From positions 1 to 26,152 of the forward strand of contig CAZJOI010000009.1 in the NCBI GenBank assembly GCA_964547585.1: a stretch of 26,152 nt of DNA. The letters are read 5' to 3'. The position numbers and the translations under genes were made by a program. The notes under the pieces are model-generated. The model saw nothing but the letters and a program-made list of their open reading frames with translations. It was not told the DNA's origin and did not search any database. Position 1 is the first letter of the stretch, and every line of letters begins with the position of its first letter. This DNA comes from CAZSCF01 sp964547585. Its GTDB lineage: Bacteria > Patescibacteriota > Minisyncoccia > Moranbacterales > UBA2206. This document shows, piece by piece, positions 22,592 to 26,152 of the stretch.

Positions 22592-22725
22592 TTTTCAGTC
22601 CAACAACTATTGGTCAAGCACCGAGAACAATGCGAACAACGCGTGGAACGTCAACTTCAACAATGGCAACGTGAACAACAACAACAACAAGAATAACGCC
22701 AACAATGTTCGCTGCGTCCGCTAGG
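22592..22725 (+). repeat. DGR template repeat (TR)
   Basis: This A-rich copy of the VR has twenty AAC/AAT codon positions in the VR frame, the classic Asn-rich DGR template. It is not preceded by the rest of the target gene, so it is not a gene duplicate. It lies between the target gene and avd, all on the + strand. Confidence 0.95.
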
Positions 22726-22844
22726 AAACCGATTTTTAGAAGAAAAAGTAAATTTTACTTTTTGCGATTTGAACCTAGCAAAAGGGAGTTCAGCTCCCTA
22801 TAAAAGGAACTGAACTCCCAAAGGCTCAATTAAAAAACAAAATA

Positions 22845-23228
22845 ATGCCAGCACCGCAACAACTCCCGATATATTTAAAATTATATCAATTCATTAAATA
22901 TTTTTATGAAAGACAGAGAAATTTTCCAAAACAATACAAATATACGCTAGGGGAAGACATTATGTCTCTGGCGTGGGAATGTCTGGATTTGTTTTTGGAA
23001 GCGAACAGTTTGCCAAATGCAGAAAAAAACTCAAAAATTGTCCAGCTTAGCAATGTTTTTGACAAATTAAAAACCCGATTAAATATGAGCTATGAACTCA
23101 AATTAATAACCGAAAAACAATATGCGCATATGCAGACATATTTTATGAGAGAAATCGGAACAATGATTGGCGGCTGGCTCAATTGGAGTAATGCGAATTG
23201 TGTAAAAAATAATCAACTTAATCAGTAG
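22845..23228 (+). CDS. avd: DGR accessory variability determinant (Avd-like four-helix protein)
   Basis: Avd forms a positively charged barrel-shaped pentamer that binds the DGR reverse transcriptase and template RNA. This 127-residue protein is all-helical with LPIYLKLYQFIKYFYERQRNFPKQYKYTLGEDI (residues 7-39), the pattern of the bAvd/S23-like family, then LDLFLEANSL and a helix from IVQLSNVFDKLKTRLNM to TEKQYAHMQTYF. Lysine and arginine are spread along the helices. It follows the TR and lies five bases before the RT start, so the two are coupled. The start ATG has no strong ribosome binding site. Confidence 0.85.
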   Translation: MPAPQQLPIYLKLYQFIKYFYERQRNFPKQYKYTLGEDIMSLAWECLDLFLEANSLPNAEKNSKIVQLSNVFDKLKTRLNMSYELKLITEKQYAHMQTYFMREIGTMIGGWLNWSNANCVKNNQLNQ

Positions 23229-23233
23229 TTACT

Positions 23234-24114
23234 ATGAGCGAAGTATTCAATTTTACAAAACTGCATAGAGCCTATCTAGCTTGCCGCAAGACTAAACGCG
23301 GAACTGCCAACGCGCTCAAATTTGAAATGGATCAGGGGAACAAACTTTTCAAACTGCTTCAGGAATTGAAATCAAAAATTTACGCGCCTGGACGGTCAAT
23401 ATGTTTCGTGGTGGAAAATCCGACCATCAGGGAAATTTTTGCGGCTGATTTCAAAGACAGAATTGTGCATCATCTGCTGGTCAATGAATTGGAAAAAGCC
23501 GNNNNNNNNNNNNNNNNNNNNNNNNNNNNNNNNNNNNNNNNNNNNNNNNNNNNNNNNNNNNNNNNNNNNNNNNNNNNNNNNNNNNNNNNNNNNNNNNNNN
23601 NAATTATTCCTCACAATTTTGCGCTAATATTTATATGAATCAATTAGATCAATTTATCAAAAGAAAATTAAAATGCATTCATTATGTTCGCTATGTGGAT
23701 GATTTTATTATTTTAGCTGAAAATAAAATGAAATTGCAGCATTTTAAAAATGAAATTGAAAAATTTTTGCTGGGAAATTCGGGCATGAGCTTGAGTCACA
23801 AAAAAACAAAAATTCACAAACTGGAACATGGAATTGATTTTTTGGGATATTTCATAAAGCCAACATATATGCTGGTGAGACGGCGAGTGGTGAAAAAATT
23901 GCGAACGCGAATTATGGAGATTATGGAGAATTACGCAAAGACAAAAAATACGAAAGAGATTCTGCAAACAGTCAATTCATATTTCGGACATTTTATCTGG
24001 GCGGCAAGCTATAACCTCAGAAAGAATATTTTTGAAAATAATTTTAGAATGGTGCCGGATATTTTTACAACTACAGAAAAATTGGAAAAAATAACGATTG
24101 CGAATAATCAGTAA
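23234..24114 (+). CDS. DGR-type reverse transcriptase (interrupted by assembly gap)
   Basis: The N-terminal 89 residues (to 23501) contain GRSICFVVENPTIREIFAADFKDRIVHHLL, the finger region typical of DGR and group II-like RTs. After the gap, coding resumes at 23602: NYSSQFCANIYMNQLDQF shows the SQ of the DGR signature (I/V/L)GxxxSQ, with IG in the gap. The catalytic YVDD is at 23692-23703. A thumb-like region follows with KTKIHKLEHGIDFLGY. The two parts are in different frames through 100 placeholder N. DGR RTs are usually about 300-400 residues, so roughly 200 real bases, including motif A with its catalytic Asp, are missing. It copies the TR RNA with errors at adenine. Confidence 0.92.
23502..23601. 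other. Assembly gap (100 N) inside the RT gene
   Basis: A placeholder gap. Flanking sequence is one RT gene but frame is lost across it, so the true length is not 100 bases. Confidence 0.95.
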
Positions 24115-24126
24115 TATAGAAAATAT

Positions 24127-26152
24127 ATAAATAAAAAAACAACAAAGCAGAATATATTTTTTATCGCCGTAACGGTTGTTTTTGGCTTGTTTGTTTTTGC
24201 GAGTGGCGTGGAGGCTGCTGCGCCGACAATCACTTCCGTTGTTTCCAATCCTGTTTCTCCAGTTAGCCTCTTGACCAACACTTCCATCGCTTTGACGATC
24301 AATGGGACAAATTTCGCCAGTGGAGCCATCGCTGAAATTTTCGGTCCAAATGCAGGTGAGCTAATCATCGGCACCAGCGTGGTTGTTGTGAGCGATACTC
24401 AAATTACGGCTAATTTTAATCTGACAACCGCCTATCTTGGAGCTTGGAATGTGGTCGTGACCAATGCTGACGGGGGAACCGTCACTTCCACCGGAGCCAT
24501 AAGTTTTACAGGATCCAGCGGAACATACACATCACCAGTTCAGGATATGTATTATCCTGATAATTTCGGAACGCTGAGCTATACCTCAACGCTAGGCGCA
24601 AATACGACCATCACTATCAATGTGCGAGCCGGAAATACGCCAACTCTCAGCGGTGCCTATACCACTATTGTCAACGCTTCAACCAATGCCAGCGGATCAG
24701 TGGATTTAGCGGGAGCTTTCAATGGCAACAGATATATTCAATATCAATCAATTATTACCTATTCAGGATCAGATCCGAATGTGATTTCGACTTTGGACGA
24801 AGTGAGTGTCACACATAATGTGATGAGCTTAGTTTCGTCGCCCTATGATACAACAGTAGTTGCCAATAAAATGAATTCTATGACCTGGGATGAAACAAAA
24901 GCGGGATCAAGCGACGTGGTTTTTCAAGTGCGAACTTCGGCCGATAATTCCACTTGGACAAGCTGGCTGGGACCAGGCGGAACAGTTGGAACATGGTTTA
25001 CCGATCCGACTGGCGGAGAGTTTATGCCCGCCAGTTTCAGAGACGGATCAAGCGACAGATATTTGCAATATCGCGCGATTTTGATTCCGGACGGAACAAA
25101 TTACCCGACATTTTCTAATGTGCAAGTGAAATATTACACAACGCTTGTGCCTGCCATTACTTCCATAACGCCCGTAAGCGTGACTTCTATTACTAATCCT
25201 GCCACTTCCGTTACGATGACAATCAACGGTAATGATTTTATGACAGGCGCCAATGTTTATATCATAAATTCTGCCAGTGGTTCCGCTCTTACAATTCCCG
25301 CAACAAGCGTGACTGTCGTGAATACGAATCAGATAAGCGCCACATTTAATTTTGATTCAGATATTGCCTATGCTGGAGCTTGGGATGTTAAGGTGACAAA
25401 CGCGGACGCAACTACTGTCACGTCAGCGGGCGCTTTTACAATCAGCAATAATGAAACAATTTCAACTTCGCCAGTTTTGGATTTAGGAGCAGCTAAATGG
25501 TTTAATTCCGCAACCTGGACGGAAACTAATGGAACATCAACGGTAAAAATCAGAACAGGCAACACGGCCACACCGGACGGAACTTGGACGGATTATGTCA
25601 CCCTAAATCCTGCCCAAAAAGGAGTGCTGGGACTTTTAACATCGCTTAATAATAAAAGATATATCCAATATGTCGCCACAACCCTTTCGCCATATACAAA
25701 TACCACTAATACGGTGACTTTTGACGAACTGCAACTTTCGTATAGCAATGTAGATAATGTTGGTACTTTTTCTCTCATCGGTTCTCCGTATGATACAACA
25801 TCCCATGACAACAGTTTGGCCAGAATAGAATGGACGGCCACATTGCCAGATCCTGCCAAGACAAGCGTTAAATTTCAATTAAGAACCGCACCTGATTCAG
25901 AAGGAACTCCCGGAACATGGTCAGACTGGCTCGGACCAGATGGAACTAGCGGGACATATTTTACCGATCCAACCGGCAACGAAACCGCTCCGGCGGCTTT
26001 CACGGACGGAAGTAATGATCAGTGGATTCAATATAAAGCCTTTCTTGGAACAACAGATTCAACTGTGGCACCAGTTCTTTCGGCTGTCTCTGTCTATTAT
26101 GTCGTTAATGCTACTCCAGATTTTGATCCAACCTATGGAACCAATGGAGTAA
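24127..26152 (+). CDS. Large secreted repeat protein with IPT/TIG-like domains (3' partial, ATA start)
   Basis: One frame stays open for 675 codons to the window edge. From ATA 24127 the protein reads MNKKTTKQNIFFIAVTVV (if ATA is Met), a good signal peptide with cleavage near VEA-AAP. No ATG, GTG or TTG precedes the hydrophobic core; the first TTG (24187) lies inside it. Two similar halves follow. Each has an IPT/TIG-like unit (INGTNFASGA...GAWNVVVTNADGG and INGNDFMTGA...GAWDVKVTNADAT), a sandwich with TSPV...RYIQY, and one with SPYDTT, FQVRT/FQLRT, WLGP, FTDPTG and DGS. It is Thr/Ser/Gly-rich and cell-surface or secreted. It begins 12 bases after the RT stop. An adhesion role is inferred. 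Confidence 0.8.
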   Translation, partial: MNKKTTKQNIFFIAVTVVFGLFVFASGVEAAAPTITSVVSNPVSPVSLLTNTSIALTINGTNFASGAIAEIFGPNAGELIIGTSVVVVSDTQITANFNLTTAYLGAWNVVVTNADGGTVTSTGAISFTGSSGTYTSPVQDMYYPDNFGTLSYTSTLGANTTITINVRAGNTPTLSGAYTTIVNASTNASGSVDLAGAFNGNRYIQYQSIITYSGSDPNVISTLDEVSVTHNVMSLVSSPYDTTVVANKMNSMTWDETKAGSSDVVFQVRTSADNSTWTSWLGPGGTVGTWFTDPTGGEFMPASFRDGSSDRYLQYRAILIPDGTNYPTFSNVQVKYYTTLVPAITSITPVSVTSITNPATSVTMTINGNDFMTGANVYIINSASGSALTIPATSVTVVNTNQISATFNFDSDIAYAGAWDVKVTNADATTVTSAGAFTISNNETISTSPVLDLGAAKWFNSATWTETNGTSTVKIRTGNTATPDGTWTDYVTLNPAQKGVLGLLTSLNNKRYIQYVATTLSPYTNTTNTVTFDELQLSYSNVDNVGTFSLIGSPYDTTSHDNSLARIEWTATLPDPAKTSVKFQLRTAPDSEGTPGTWSDWLGPDGTSGTYFTDPTGNETAPAAFTDGSNDQWIQYKAFLGTTDSTVAPVLSAVSVYYVVNATPDFDPTYGTNGV

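Larger units (their letters stand above)
22322..22844 (+). ncRNA. Probable DGR template RNA region (TR with structured flanks)
   Basis: There is no protein gene in these 523 bases. 5' of the TR, CTCCCGC (22492-22498) pairs with GCGGGAG (22584-22590), enclosing a hairpin with two alternatives: GACATTC/GAATGTC or ACATTCTC/GAGAATGT. Further upstream TTTCGGA pairs with TCCGAAA. 3' of the TR there is a 10-bp A/T hairpin (22743-22763) and GGGAGTTCAG/CTGAACTCCC (22784-22819). DGR template RNAs need such flanks for Avd-RT binding and cDNA priming; the exact ends are unknown. Confidence 0.6.

Noticed and set aside
22378..22617. 79-residue - strand ORF across the TR
   Set aside because: It covers the structured template RNA, has no motifs and is best explained by the hairpins and TR.
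22592..22725. TR as a duplicated fragment or pseudogene of the target gene
   Set aside because: Only 134 bases match, the rest of the gene is absent, and all 19 differences are at A of one copy; random decay would hit all bases.
25368..25878. Several - strand ORFs under the TIG-repeat protein, and a + strand ORF from 25940
   Set aside because: The long + strand frame from 24127 to the end has coherent repeated domains; these are shadows.
24214..26152. A second VR inside the TIG-repeat protein
   Set aside because: No stretch resembling the TR (YWSSTE...VRCVR) is present in the visible part.

Overview
The window looks like a chromosomal scaffold piece from a low-GC, small-genome bacterium of the Candidate Phyla Radiation (Patescibacteria, probably a Parcubacteria-type lineage such as Moranbacteria). 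This rests on AT-rich sequence, compact genes with few Shine-Dalgarno sites, a tRNA without an encoded CCA, and many dispersed palindromic repeats. The lineage is inferred; no marker gene proves it. Three runs of exactly 100 N (15150-15249, 16735-16834, 23502-23601) are assembly gaps. They remove the ends of atpA, the start of atpG and the middle of a reverse transcriptase gene.

Positions 1-8400 hold housekeeping and membrane genes on the + strand: a lipase-like hydrolase cut by the left edge, a small membrane protein, rarA, tRNA-Ala(CGC), glyS (alpha2 glycyl-tRNA synthetase), a NIF3-like protein, an M16 zinc protease and an AI-2E-family permease. A small membrane protein lies convergent to these on the - strand (8396-8863), followed by rsmI, metG and tatD.

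Positions 12070-20232 are an F-type ATP synthase operon with a good sigma70-like promoter: atpI-B-E-F-H-A-G-D-C. The c subunit looks proton-coupled. Foreign-looking pieces interrupt the operon. A GC-richer antisense gene with its own terminator lies between atpH and the gap before atpA. A DUF559 endonuclease gene flanked by inverted GC-rich repeats lies between atpG and atpD. A gene-less inverted pair of the same repeat lies between atpE and atpF. A perfect 17-bp palindrome sits in frame inside atpD. About 145 bp of atpC leader plus its first eight codons is duplicated onto the next gene, a beta-carbonic-anhydrase-like protein.

Positions 21250-24114 are a diversity-generating retroelement (DGR). 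It has a membrane-anchored target protein ending in a C-type-lectin-like (DUF1566-like) domain with a variable repeat (VR), an adenine-rich template repeat (TR) 404 bp downstream, an Avd accessory gene, and a DGR-type reverse transcriptase broken by a gap. All 19 VR/TR differences are at template adenines, which is direct evidence of mutagenic retrohoming. Twelve bases after the RT stop begins a very long secreted repeat protein with IPT/TIG-like domains. It runs off the right edge and has no ATG, GTG or TTG before its signal peptide, so its best start is ATA.
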